64,000 bases of DNA from Anaerovirgula multivorans (GCF_900188145.1 NZ_FZOJ01000002.1:62001-126000); one strand, 5' to 3'; shown: positions 16,442 to 24,664, counted from the first letter of the stretch. A program made the numbers and translations. The notes: generated by a model not told the origin, from the letters alone.

Positions 16442-16461
16442 GTAATTGTAATGTGTACTAA
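16442..16461. repeat. stop-codon-associated 20-bp motif, copy 6
   Basis: Minus strand TTAGTACACATTACAATTAC, with the TAG stop of the gene at 16458 inside it. Confidence 0.55.
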
Positions 16462-16646
16462 TCTTCTTTACTTTCTAAGTAAGTTTGTATGCTCTCTATA
16501 CAACCTCTTTCTTCTCTTTTGCAAAACTTCATTTTATCAAGGTTATTAAGTATACAATCACAGCAATCACTAGAAGTAATTTTGTAATGAAAAAATTCAG
16601 CTAATTCTTTACTAGACATTTTTCTAAGTTTATTAATTATCTTCAA
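16458..16646 (-). CDS. small Cys-rich phage protein
   Basis: About 62 residues from a TTG at 16646 that follows GAGGTG by 6 nt; a GTG at 16655 is the alternative. The pattern SSKELAEFF...CCDC...CKREERGCIESIQTYL resembles a common phage family with LAEFL, two Cys pairs and a C-terminal helix. Zinc binding is likely; role unknown. Confidence 0.6.
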   Translation of the reverse strand: MKIINKLRKMSSKELAEFFHYKITSSDCCDCILNNLDKMKFCKREERGCIESIQTYLESKED

Positions 16647-16712
16647 TGTTCTCACCTCGCTTAGTTACATATAATTAAAAATAGCTGCAACTTGATTTTG
16701 AAATGCGACACA

Positions 16713-17162
16713 CTATGCAGGCTCAAAGCAATTACATGAAGTGCATAAGTCTTGAACGCAATCACCATAATATTCGCTTTCATCATTTGTGCAATAATTA
16801 AAACCTTCTCCACCTTCATTTTCTGTGTGTTCACAATCATCACAGCATACTTCTTCTTCCTTAAATAAAGGCTTTAATTTTAAGTCTAGTAATTTATTTA
16901 AAGTGCCTTTCTCTATTAACACCGATATGTTTTTATTTATAGTTTCTTCACTTTCATACTTTTCTGATATGCATAATACATCTATAGGTATTGGTATATC
17001 ATCTTTATCATCTTGAAATTTTTTAATTTCTTCTTCGGTAAATCTATGTGCAACCCTTAAATCAGATGTATAACCCCCCTCACTCTCTCTAAATCCCCAA
17101 AATAAACCCCAATTATCACCATAAATACTATTGTGTCTATTACACAACACTAAATATTTCAT
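16713..17162 (-). CDS. conserved phage protein, C-terminal Cys cluster
   Basis: 149 residues. The N-terminus (KYLVLCNRHNSIYGDNWGLF, GGYTSDLRVAHRFTEEEI) resembles a phage-conserved domain. The C-terminus has VCCDDCEHTENEGGEG, NYCTND and LCTSCNCF, giving seven or more cysteines. A fusion of a known small domain to a zinc-finger-like tail. RBS AAAGGGTGAG. Confidence 0.65.
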   Translation of the reverse strand: MKYLVLCNRHNSIYGDNWGLFWGFRESEGGYTSDLRVAHRFTEEEIKKFQDDKDDIPIPIDVLCISEKYESEETINKNISVLIEKGTLNKLLDLKLKPLFKEEEVCCDDCEHTENEGGEGFNYCTNDESEYYGDCVQDLCTSCNCFEPA

Positions 17163-17206
17163 TTTCTCACCCTTTCTCTTTGTCGCATTTTCTAAAAACC
17201 ATGTCG

Positions 17207-17362
17207 CTATATAAAACCCTCATATTCACTATCTGCAAATTCTTCTGTCCACGTGTCTATGTTTTCTTCCATTTTTATTTTCAACTTGTTGATTGTTTCT
17301 TTGTCTAGCCCCATATCTTTAGCTGCCATTATCATGTATCCGATAGCTTGTGTTTTCTCCAT
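17207..17362 (-). CDS. 51-aa hypothetical phage protein
   Basis: MEKTQAIGYMIMAAKDMGLD continues KETINKLKIKMEENIDTWTEE. Helical, acidic at the end. The ATG at 17362 follows AAAGGAGGGTTTGAT; the frame upstream (to 17407) has no RBS. Confidence 0.6.
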   Translation of the reverse strand: MEKTQAIGYMIMAAKDMGLDKETINKLKIKMEENIDTWTEEFADSEYEGFI

Positions 17363-17528
17363 ATCAAACCCTCCTTTTTGCAATTTCTGCAATTGCACAC
17401 TTTGCAAAGCACAACCGCTATTTTGATGTTATAATTAATTTAATAATTCACCCCTAGGCATCGTCTGATATGCCTGTCCGATATCGTCCCGCCTTTAAAC
17501 CTCTTCTAAAACAGGAATAGCTTCATGG

Positions 17529-17696
17529 TTATTCCTCCTCTCTAACATCCTTTTCTAACTCCTTAAGTACATTCTTATAAATATTCTTCTGTACTTGATG
17601 CGGTAAGTCAGATATTTTCCTGTCTATTTCATTTGCCATGAAAATAGCAAGATGTTCTTCTATAGTTTTAGTCCCTGGGATTATTCTTAGCTCCAT
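17529..17696 (-). CDS. 55-aa hypothetical phage protein
   Basis: MELRIIPGTKTIEEHLAIFM, then a basic amphipathic region, ending in KELEKDVREEE. The ATG follows GGTGGGTGAT. It is the only gene I can support in the 17363-17737 interval; the rest looks like leader sequence. Confidence 0.5.
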   Translation of the reverse strand: MELRIIPGTKTIEEHLAIFMANEIDRKISDLPHQVQKNIYKNVLKELEKDVREEE

Positions 17697-17737
17697 ATCA
17701 CCCACCCCCGTATATACTATGTTGTTGCTGGATTGTA

Positions 17738-18496
17738 CTATGAAGCTATTTGTTGAAGTTTATTAAGAAAATACATTTGACCTTTTCCAGTTAAAAGTGT
17801 TGTAGTCCTAACCATATCTCCATCGATAGCATGAATAACACTTTCTTTTATTTGAAACAATCCTTGCTCGACATATCTTTGTTGAGGATTATTTCTTTCT
17901 CTACCCGTCTTGATTAAGAAACTATTATCTCTTAACCAATCGAACAGTCTATTTCTGCCAATGTTTATCCCTTTATTTCTTAGCACTTTTGCAAACTCTC
18001 CTATAGTGATACAATCACTTGAATGAGCTATTGATTTTCCAAAGTTAGTAAAAGGTTTGTCCTCTACAATTTTATCTTGTAGCATCTTGTTTCTTTCCTG
18101 TTCCTCTTTTAACTTTGTGGCTAGTCCGATAATAAAGTCGGGGTCGTTTAGAGTTTTTTCTATTGTTTCCGTAGTCATGTAGGCCCCATGTTTTCTTATG
18201 CTAGGAATTACTTCATGCGTGATCCATCTTTTGAATTTTTTCGCTTCCTTCTTTCTGCTTCCTAAAACTAAACTGTATAATCCGTATTCATTTACTAAGT
18301 TTGAATCTCCAGATAAGCCCCCTAGATTCAATCTAGTCACCTCATCATTATCTAGTCTTTTTAATGCATCTGTAGTATTCTTTATTTCCAGAATCTCACA
18401 CACATCTTTTGCCACAAACCACGGTTCTCCATCTTTCTCTAAAACCCTTACTTGTCCAAATTCTTGGTTTTTAAAAATCTGTAATTCTTTCATCAT
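17738..18496 (-). CDS. phage antirepressor (BRO-N + KilAC)
   Basis: 252 residues. The N-terminal BRO domain shows QVRVLEKDGEPWFVAKDVCE, NEYGLYSLVLGSRKKEAKKF and WITHEVIPSIRKHGAYM. The C-terminal KilAC (ANT) domain shows TIGEFAKVLRNKGINIGRNR, LFDWLRDNSFL and TLLTGKGQMYFLNKL. Antirepressors of this type inactivate the CI repressor to trigger lytic growth. It lies next to the Cro-like gene as the second gene of the early operon. Confidence 0.92.
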   Translation of the reverse strand: MMKELQIFKNQEFGQVRVLEKDGEPWFVAKDVCEILEIKNTTDALKRLDNDEVTRLNLGGLSGDSNLVNEYGLYSLVLGSRKKEAKKFKRWITHEVIPSIRKHGAYMTTETIEKTLNDPDFIIGLATKLKEEQERNKMLQDKIVEDKPFTNFGKSIAHSSDCITIGEFAKVLRNKGINIGRNRLFDWLRDNSFLIKTGRERNNPQQRYVEQGLFQIKESVIHAIDGDMVRTTTLLTGKGQMYFLNKLQQIAS

Positions 18497-18513
18497 CAGT
18501 CCCCTTTCGATAT

Positions 18514-18753
18514 TTAATTAACTCTTTTGGTGTCAACAATAGATGACGGTCTTTCTAAAAAAAACAGCTTGTCAATTGACTCACTTGGAAATGCTCTTAT
18601 TAGGCCAGCAATAAAAGTTTTTCCTGCTCCACGCTGTCCGTTAAAAAATCTTGAAACAGTTGATTTATCAACCTTCATTTGCCTAGCTAAATCGGCATCA
18701 CTCCAATTTTTCTTTTGCATTAGTTTTAAAATGTATCTAGTGTTTGGAATCAT
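18514..18753 (-). CDS. Cro-like XRE regulator
   Basis: 79 residues with an HTH (NWSDADLARQMKVDKSTVSR FFNGQRG). It is the first gene of the leftward early operon and divergent from the CI-like gene, which is the classic Cro position. RBS GGGAGGGAG. It probably binds the 18792-18851 repeats. Confidence 0.8.
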   Translation of the reverse strand: MIPNTRYILKLMQKKNWSDADLARQMKVDKSTVSRFFNGQRGAGKTFIAGLIRAFPSESIDKLFFLERPSSIVDTKRVN

Positions 18754-18791
18754 ACTACTCCCTCCCTTCTAAAGTTATTGTAATCTATCAA

Positions 18792-18851
18792 TGTCATCTA
18801 TTAATTACATTCTACTATACGTCGTTCCAACTGTCAACTATTAATTACGTT
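18792..18851. promoter_or_regulatory. paired direct-repeat operators of the lysis/lysogeny switch
   Basis: TGTCATCTATTAATTACATT (18792-18811) recurs as TGTCAACTATTAATTACGTT (18832-18851), 18 of 20 matching. They are 40 bp apart, about four helical turns. They lie between the divergent cro-like and CI-like genes, where operators belong. Binding is inferred. Confidence 0.7.
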
Positions 18852-18883
18852 TTTTTTAAAAAAAATATTTTTTCTATTTCCGA

Positions 18884-18912
18884 TTGGAAACACAACGGTT
18901 ACAATATATATT
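18884..18912 (+). promoter_or_regulatory. promoter of the CI-like repressor
   Basis: TTGGAA (18884-18889) and TATATT (18907-18912), separated by 17 bp, ending 13 bp before the TTG start of the repressor. Confidence 0.6.
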
Positions 18913-18925
18913 AGAGGTGATAAAA

Positions 18926-19339
18926 TTGAGTTTAGGTGAGTTTATAAGAAGTACTCGCGAAAAAAAGGATATGTCTCAAAGGCAATTATCTTTGTATTCT
19001 GGAGTTAGTAATACAGAAATTTCTAAAATAGAATCAGGCGAAAGAAAAAAACCTTCTCCTGATACATTGAAGAAAATTTCAGGTCCTTTAGGTGTAGCTT
19101 ATGCAAAGCTTATGGAAGAAGCGGGGTATTTAGATGATATAGTCAAAGAAGAATCTTCTCAATACAGAACTAGAGAACAAAATAAATATAAAATGACTAA
19201 AGAAGAAAGAATAGAATATTTAAAGAACGCTCTAATAAAAAACAACATCATCAAAGAGGACGATGTTGTTGACGAAGATACAATTGAATATCTAATGGAT
19301 ATTTTCAAGGCTACGCTCAAAAGATATAGAGACAAATGA
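18926..19339 (+). CDS. CI-like phage repressor (XRE family)
   Basis: 137 residues from the TTG at 18926, which has AGAGGTGATAAAA just upstream; the frame extends to 18884 but that overlaps the promoter. HTH at about residues 5-60 (GEFIRSTREKKDMSQRQLSL, SNTEISKIESGERKKPSPDT), then a helical C-terminal part. No LexA-like peptidase domain is present, so induction would depend on the antirepressor rather than RecA cleavage. Confidence 0.85.
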   Translation: MSLGEFIRSTREKKDMSQRQLSLYSGVSNTEISKIESGERKKPSPDTLKKISGPLGVAYAKLMEEAGYLDDIVKEESSQYRTREQNKYKMTKEERIEYLKNALIKNNIIKEDDVVDEDTIEYLMDIFKATLKRYRDK

Positions 19340-19429
19340 ATCAATTAAATATGAGTCTATAAATTCTTTGAATTCTTCATCGTTTAAATCGAATGTTTCA
19401 TCATATATGTAATCATATAAATTTTGCAT
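19292..19429 (-). CDS. possible 45-aa acidic protein antisense to the repressor 3' end
   Basis: MQNLYDYIYDETFDLNDEEF continues to ENIH. It starts after AAGGGGGAATGTTC and runs into the repressor gene on the opposite strand for 48 bp. The RBS and acidic composition support it; the overlap and size argue caution. Confidence 0.35.
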   Translation of the reverse strand: MQNLYDYIYDETFDLNDEEFKEFIDSYLIDSFVSISFERSLENIH

Positions 19430-19662
19430 GAACATTCCCCCTTTTTAAGAAAAACGCACCAAACATATGTTCTGTTTTTATTTTAGCATTTTCTTCTATT
19501 AAAAACAATGAAAATATTAATTTTTTATGTGCGCATTGGAATCACCCCGTTTATTACATTGTACGAACTTTCAGAACTTTTAGCGGGCAAAAATAGATAA
19601 ATAGGACTAAAGACCTTTGTTTTTAGCCTATAATATATAAAAAAGGAAGGAGAAATAAAAAA

Positions 19663-20253
19663 ATGTCAGAGAAAAAACCTTTTTACAAAAAGAAATGGTT
19701 TATAGGAATTATGATTTTCTTGGTCTTAGCCGCTATTGGTGGAATCTTATCAGATGATGAAGAAGTACCTCAAGAAAATCCTGCATCTTCGGAAATTGAC
19801 ACAGGAGAAGTGGAAGATATTGTAGAAGAAATAGAATTGACTATAAATGATATTGTTAAAAATATCATCGTCGATAATTTAGGGGAACAGACAAATATGA
19901 AGCATGACAGGATAATTGATATAACAATAGAAGATTTAGAAAATGACAATAAAACAATAGATATTACATTAGTAGCTAATGAAAATCTAACAACTAATAT
20001 GACAAAAAGTACTATACATAAAGATTCTGTAGAAATTTTAGAAGAGTTATATAATCACGATGAAATAGAAGAAGTTACTCTTATTTGGCAATTACCACTA
20101 GTTGATACATACGGCAATGAAGAAACAAAAAACGTAATGATTGTTAGTATAAATAAAGAAATAGCAAATAAAATTAATTGGAGCAATTTTGATTATAACA
20201 ACATTCCTAAGATAGCTAATGACTACTGGGAGCATCCTGCATTTAATAACTAA
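19663..20253 (+). CDS. membrane-anchored prophage protein (lysogenic module)
   Basis: 196 residues. A basic N-terminus (KKPFYKKKW) is followed by one membrane helix (FIGIMIFLVLAAIGGIL, about residues 13-29), then an acidic linker and an extracytoplasmic mixed alpha/beta domain. TATAAT lies about 30 bp upstream and GGAAGGAG precedes the ATG. It sits between repressor and integrase, where phages keep genes expressed in the lysogen. Superinfection exclusion or surface modification are possible; no family recognised. Confidence 0.7.
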   Translation: MSEKKPFYKKKWFIGIMIFLVLAAIGGILSDDEEVPQENPASSEIDTGEVEDIVEEIELTINDIVKNIIVDNLGEQTNMKHDRIIDITIEDLENDNKTIDITLVANENLTTNMTKSTIHKDSVEILEELYNHDEIEEVTLIWQLPLVDTYGNEETKNVMIVSINKEIANKINWSNFDYNNIPKIANDYWEHPAFNN

Positions 20254-20275
20254 GCCCACAAGGGCTTTTTCTTTT
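20252..20275 (+). terminator. terminator after the membrane protein gene
   Basis: AAGCCC ACAA GGGCTT followed by TTTCTTTTG, starting at the stop codon of the upstream gene. Confidence 0.85.
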
Positions 20276-20310
20276 GTTATAATTAAATTAAAAACTTCGG
20301 GGGATACATT

Positions 20311-21912
20311 ATGAAGATAGCTATATATTCAAGGAAATCAAAGTTCACAGGCAAGGGAGATTCAGTAGAAAATCAAATTCAAATGTGTAGAGAGTATATC
20401 AACATTCATTTTCCTAGTTCGGAATCAATAGTTTTTGAGGATGAAGGATTTAGCGGCGGCAATACAGACCGACCTCAATTTCAGAAGATGATGGAAAGTA
20501 TTAAGAAAGGACATTTTGATGTTTTGGTTTGTTATAGACTAGATCGTATCAGCAGAAGTATTGTAGACTTTTCCTCTACCATGGAAGTCCTTGAAGAAAA
20601 CGACGTTGCTTTCGTGTCTATCAAGGAACAATTTGACACATCTACCCCTATGGGACGGGCTATGATGTACATATCCTCTGTATTTGCACAACTTGAAAGG
20701 GAGACTATCGCGGAGCGTATTAAAGATAATATGATGCGACTGGCTCGTACTGGTAGGTGGTTAGGAGGAAAAGCCCCTACTGGTTTCAAGGGAGAAAGAG
20801 AAAGTTATTTCGATGATAAGATGCAGAAAAGAAGCTATACTAATCTGATACCTGTAGAGAATGAATTAGAATTAGTCGAAATTTTATTCAAGAAATATCT
20901 TGAGTTTGATTCAATTTCTAAGTTACATTCTTGGACCCTTGAAAGCAATATCAAGTCCAAAAACGGTAATGACTTCGATATGGCAGCACTAAAAATTATT
21001 TTGACTAATCCTGTATATGTCAAGTCTGATGATTATTTATTTGAGTGGTTTGAGAGTCGAGAATACGACATAGCGAATAAAAAAGATGAGTATAGGGGTA
21101 ATGGTATATTTCTCTATAATAAGTACCAAAATAGACGAAATAAGGCTCATAAAATTAAAGATATATCGGAGCAGGTAGTTGTTGTGGGGAAGCATAAAGG
21201 TATAATAGATTCTAGAAAATGGGCAAGAGTCCAGGAGGCACTAGAAAAAAATTCGAAGAAGGCTCCCAGGACTGGCACAGGAGAACATGGAGTAATAGGA
21301 CCTATCCTTTATTGTTCTTGTGGTTCTAGGATGAGGATTACTCTAAAATACGTTGGCGGAGAAGTAAAACACTACTATTACAAATGCAGAAGGAAGGAGC
21401 AATCTAAAGGCACTAGATGTAATGTGAAAAATGCAAATGGTACTGATGCGGATATGATAATCGAAAATGCTATCAAAGCAGCTGGGAAAAGAAAAGGGCC
21501 CCTGTGGAAACAACTCAAAGAGCAAGAAAAGAAAACAGGAAAGTCCGGAAACAAAGTTGAAAATCAAAGGGAAAATATCGAGTCCCAAATTGAAAAGAAT
21601 AAAAAATCTATCGAAAACTTAACTATGCAGCTATCAGAAAATCAAGGCTCTACAGCTTCAACATATATAATTCAGCAAATAGAAACACTCGATAATCAAA
21701 TTAACGAGTTGAGAAAAAAGTTATCCAGTATTGAGGAAGAAAAAGACCTATCTCTACTTGAAGAAGAAAACAAAAAGCTGATTATGCAGTATATAGATAT
21801 CTTCAATAATTCGTATGATGATCTAGATATATTCGGAAAAAGAAGAGTTGTGCAGGCTATTTTCAAGCGTATCACTTGGGATGGTGAACATTTAGACGCT
21901 CAACTTCGGTAG
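20311..21912 (+). CDS. int: large serine recombinase (phage integrase)
   Basis: 533 residues. Resolvase domain: YSRKS (Ser10 as nucleophile), SVENQIQMCREYI, DVLVCYRLDRISRSI and FAQLERETIAERIKDNMMRLA. A recombinase domain follows, with a zinc ribbon (YCSCGSRM...CRRKEQSKGTRC, about residues 335-375) and a coiled coil (about 410-480). It integrates and, with a directionality factor, excises the prophage. The gene ends only ~14 bp before host coding sequence, as expected for attP beside the integrase. RBS GGGGGA. Confidence 0.95.
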   Translation: MKIAIYSRKSKFTGKGDSVENQIQMCREYINIHFPSSESIVFEDEGFSGGNTDRPQFQKMMESIKKGHFDVLVCYRLDRISRSIVDFSSTMEVLEENDVAFVSIKEQFDTSTPMGRAMMYISSVFAQLERETIAERIKDNMMRLARTGRWLGGKAPTGFKGERESYFDDKMQKRSYTNLIPVENELELVEILFKKYLEFDSISKLHSWTLESNIKSKNGNDFDMAALKIILTNPVYVKSDDYLFEWFESREYDIANKKDEYRGNGIFLYNKYQNRRNKAHKIKDISEQVVVVGKHKGIIDSRKWARVQEALEKNSKKAPRTGTGEHGVIGPILYCSCGSRMRITLKYVGGEVKHYYYKCRRKEQSKGTRCNVKNANGTDADMIIENAIKAAGKRKGPLWKQLKEQEKKTGKSGNKVENQRENIESQIEKNKKSIENLTMQLSENQGSTASTYIIQQIETLDNQINELRKKLSSIEEEKDLSLLEEENKKLIMQYIDIFNNSYDDLDIFGKRRVVQAIFKRITWDGEHLDAQLR

Positions 21913-21930
21913 CCATTTATTGTATATCGC
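21905..21930. other. prophage-host junction (attachment site)
   Basis: The integrase stop is at 21910-21912. From 21926 on, an ABC-ATPase reading frame begins in mid-domain at IAEAISMADRVIVLS, without start or RBS. The crossover must lie between. The exact core cannot be set because the other junction is outside the window. Confidence 0.75.
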
Positions 21931-22117
21931 AGAAGCTATATCTATGGCAGACAGAGTAATTGTACTTTCTAATCGTCCATCCTACATTAAAAATATCTAT
22001 CATATTGAGCTAACCTGCACAGAGGGACAGCGTACTCCCTTAAAGGGTCGTGAAGCCCCTGAGTTTAGGTATTATTTTAATAAAATATGGAAGGAGTTAG
22101 ATGTATATGTTAAGTAA
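21926..22117 (+). pseudogene. 3' fragment of an ABC-transporter ATPase gene split by the prophage
   Basis: About 63 codons, IAEAISMADRVIVLSNRP...KELDVYVK. This is the D-loop/H-loop end of an SsuB/TauB-type ATPase: (H)DIAEAI.MADRVIVLS.RP is the hallmark downstream of the switch His. The conserved histidine and everything before it are missing, replaced by phage sequence. The stop overlaps the permease start, as in an intact ATPase-permease operon. The 5' part should lie beyond the other prophage end. Confidence 0.88.
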
Positions 22118-22934
22118 TAAATCTCTAGAAAATAGCAGCGAATACTCCTCCAGCCATATTGAATATCTCAAAGGAGTGCAGCAACATCGTTTTAAAATAA
22201 AGCTATCTCAAATAGGGGTTTTGATAGGCTTTCTTTTATTATGGGAGGTTGCAGCCACATTCAAATGGGTCGATTCTTTTTTCATCAGTAAGCCTACAGC
22301 TATTTTTAGCTTAATTGTTAATCTTATGAAGGATGGTTCTATTTTTAGACACACAGGTATTTCTGTTTTTGAAGCTATCATGGGGTTTTTAATCGGGACA
22401 GTTTTAGGAACAATTATTGCTATTATGCTTTGGTGGTCAGACTTTGTAGCCAAAGTATTAGATCCGTATCTGGTAGTTTTAAATGCTTTGCCTAAAATAG
22501 CCTTAGGGCCCATCATCATTATTTGGGCTGGTGCCGGTATTCGGGGAATTATTGTAACTGCATTGACTATCTCTATCGTTGTTACTATCTTAGCTACCTA
22601 CAATGGGTTTAAGGAAGTAGATGAAGAGAAAATTAAGATGTTAAAGACCTTTGGTGCCAATAAATTTCAAATATTACAGAAGGTAGTCTTTCCTTCCAGT
22701 ATCCCTACTATGATAAACACCATGAAAATCAATATCGGAATGTCCTGGGTAGGGGTTATCGTGGGAGAATTCTTGGTTTCTAAAGCAGGTTTAGGTTACT
22801 TGATTGTTTATGGAGGGCAGGTCTTTAGATTAGATATCGTTATGGCAGGTGTAATCATTCTTGCTATAGCTACTGCTTTAATGTATCAAATGATTGTATG
22901 GTTGGAAAATAGATTTTTAAAATGGAGGCAATGA
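22101..22934 (+). CDS. ABC transporter permease (SsuC/TauC type)
   Basis: 277 residues with about six membrane helices and the EAA loop (TFGANKFQILQKVVFPSSIP). Family features: FISKPTAIFSLIVNLM near the N-terminus, GEFLVSKAGLGYLIV and RLDIVMAGVIILAIA at the end. It is in the nitrate/sulfonate/taurine importer family; the substrate is unknown. AAGGAG precedes two close ATGs (22101, 22107). Its promoter and ATPase partner are separated from it by the prophage. Confidence 0.9.
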   Translation: MYMLSNKSLENSSEYSSSHIEYLKGVQQHRFKIKLSQIGVLIGFLLLWEVAATFKWVDSFFISKPTAIFSLIVNLMKDGSIFRHTGISVFEAIMGFLIGTVLGTIIAIMLWWSDFVAKVLDPYLVVLNALPKIALGPIIIIWAGAGIRGIIVTALTISIVVTILATYNGFKEVDEEKIKMLKTFGANKFQILQKVVFPSSIPTMINTMKINIGMSWVGVIVGEFLVSKAGLGYLIVYGGQVFRLDIVMAGVIILAIATALMYQMIVWLENRFLKWRQ

Positions 22935-22962
22935 ACTCGTTTCAATAACTGAAACGAGTTCA
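22932..22962 (+). terminator. perfect hairpin at the permease stop codon
   Basis: TGAACTCGTTTCA and TGAAACGAGTTCA (13-bp arms, loop ATAAC) begin at the permease stop. No T-tract follows, so it may be a 3'-end stabiliser rather than a full terminator. Confidence 0.6.
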
Positions 22963-22983
22963 TAACACTACTACCTATTATCT

Positions 22984-23157
22984 TTATGAAACATCTCTTC
23001 TACTAAATGGGATTCCGGGTTCCATCGGCTTACTAATTAGATATCCTTGTATCGAATCACATCCTCTTTCTTGAAGATGTTTAAGCTGTTCTATTGACTC
23101 TACTCCTTCTGCTGTAATTTTAATCTTCATAGATTGAGCTATGGTAATGATATATAT
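22984..23157 (-). pseudogene. remnant of an EAL-domain (c-di-GMP phosphodiesterase) gene
   Basis: A 57-codon frame with no start reads ITIAQSMKIKITAEGVESIE, then QLKHLQERGCDSIQGYLISK and PMEP. This is the C-terminal end of an EAL domain, including the (T)AEGVE and GC...QGY.(I)SKP motifs. The frame is closed upstream by a TAG. The catalytic EAL residues are absent, so no activity remains. Confidence 0.88.
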
Positions 23158-23201
23158 CTATGTCTGCCTAAAATATTTTTGTAGAAGACCAAAACAGAAT
23201 G

Positions 23202-23238
23202 AAACCTTCATAATTTTATTGTAGTGGAAGGTTTTTTT
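23202..23238. terminator. hairpin between the EAL remnant and the riboswitch-controlled gene
   Basis: AAACCTTC (23202-23209) pairs with GAAGGTTT (23227-23234). A T-tract follows on the plus strand; on the minus strand it would cap the transcript of the gene ending at 23270. Confidence 0.5.
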
Positions 23239-23269
23239 CTGCAGTAGATACATCTGATTATAGTCCCTC

Positions 23270-24664
23270 TTATTTGTAGGAGTCTATTTTTATGTCATCG
23301 ATCCAAATGGTTGCATTATTATTGAGTATAGCTATTTCTATCTTAGTGATTTCTTCAGCAGTTAGATCAAAATGGATCATTTCCCATTCTTCCAATACTT
23401 TCGGAGTATAGTATAGATATTTCTCAAATTTTAAATCGTCATTACTTTTATATCCTTGAAATGATAATTTGATCTCTTCTAATACGTCTGCCATAATCCA
23501 TAGGGAAATAACAGAATTTTCACGTATATTGACATTGTTTAAAGAAAAATTTTTAACAGGATTTTTCCTATCACCTATAAGCTTTACAGCATATTCTCCA
23601 CTTCGAAATACATTCATATCAATTGCAGCAAATTCCGGTGTTAAATAAGAAATATCGTATTTTTCAAGAATTTCTTGGCTATAACTGACTTCATTGTATT
23701 GATTTAGGTCTTCACTTTTTTCGTTACTATGGTTAGAGATGCTGCTATCATTAGTAAATTCCCCACTAGTCTCCATTGAATTTTCCTCAAGGTAAGCAAT
23801 AGGCTCTTCAAACACATCATCCATAGCTTTAGACTTGCCGCCTGCACCAATTACTAACATAGCAATGGTCAATCCGATGAAAATTATACCTACAATGGCT
23901 ATAATCAAACCAGCAGGTTGTTTTTTCTTAAATTGTCTTTTCTTGCTGATATTATACTCTTTTTTCCATAACTCATCTATTTCTCCTGTGATATGCTTAG
24001 GATATACAACCCTGCCATAAAACCCATCAAAATGATTAAATATCTCACTTAAGTTTTGAAACTGATGATTACCATATTCTAGATCATTTATAAATCCTAT
24101 CATTTCGTGTGGAGCATTGAATTTCATATTGAGAAAAGATGCATTGGAAAGAGTAATTATTTTGAGTACAGCTCCTACCTCCTGGGCAACTCTCTTAAAG
24201 TTAAATTCACTATTATTATCAATTGAATCCTCATCTATGAACAACAATTCATTGAACAATAAACTTCCTTCTCTTATAGTTAATTGAGACTCTTCAACCA
24301 ACATACTCTTAATATCATTTGTAAAGTTATCATATTTCGTTATTCCCTTTAAGTACTGATAAGCCAGATTAAAGCGGTCTTCTATACTTAATTTGTTTTC
24401 TTTAATATATTCCGTTAAATATACATCTTTATTAAAGCTAGTAGCAAGTACTATCCCTTCATTTAGTTCCTCAAAATATACTAAATTATCTAATAATTGT
24501 AACTGCTCCTTCACTTCCTGCTGTAAGAATCTTTTTTCATTCAAAATATTAATTATAACAAATTGATTGCTGTTATCTTTTGGAGAGCCAATAAAAATCT
24601 TTTGTTCGTCACTGGTTTTAAATATATCGTGAATATCAAATTTATAAATATATTTACTGGCCAT
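23270..24664 (-). CDS. single-pass membrane protein with kinase-like cytoplasmic domain and extracellular carbohydrate-binding-like domain
   Basis: 464 residues. The N-terminal ~240 residues have the helix-strand pattern of a protein-kinase-like C-lobe (ENKLSIEDRFNLAYQYLKGI and FINDLEYG) but no HRD or DFG motif that I can see. It may be a pseudokinase. A basic stretch (KKRQFKKKQPAG) is followed by a membrane helix (IIAIVGIIFIGLTIAMLVIG, about residues 254-275) and a Ser/Asn/Glu-rich linker. The C-terminal ~130 residues resemble a CBM/galactose-binding jelly roll (SGEYAVKLIGDR, NSVISLWIMAD, WEMIHFDLT, ATIWIDDIKID). The leader contains a c-di-GMP-I riboswitch, so synthesis should follow the motile/sessile signal. 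Function beyond that is unknown. Confidence 0.75.
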   Translation of the reverse strand: MASKYIYKFDIHDIFKTSDEQKIFIGSPKDNSNQFVIINILNEKRFLQQEVKEQLQLLDNLVYFEELNEGIVLATSFNKDVYLTEYIKENKLSIEDRFNLAYQYLKGITKYDNFTNDIKSMLVEESQLTIREGSLLFNELLFIDEDSIDNNSEFNFKRVAQEVGAVLKIITLSNASFLNMKFNAPHEMIGFINDLEYGNHQFQNLSEIFNHFDGFYGRVVYPKHITGEIDELWKKEYNISKKRQFKKKQPAGLIIAIVGIIFIGLTIAMLVIGAGGKSKAMDDVFEEPIAYLEENSMETSGEFTNDSSISNHSNEKSEDLNQYNEVSYSQEILEKYDISYLTPEFAAIDMNVFRSGEYAVKLIGDRKNPVKNFSLNNVNIRENSVISLWIMADVLEEIKLSFQGYKSNDDLKFEKYLYYTPKVLEEWEMIHFDLTAEEITKIEIAILNNNATIWIDDIKIDSYK

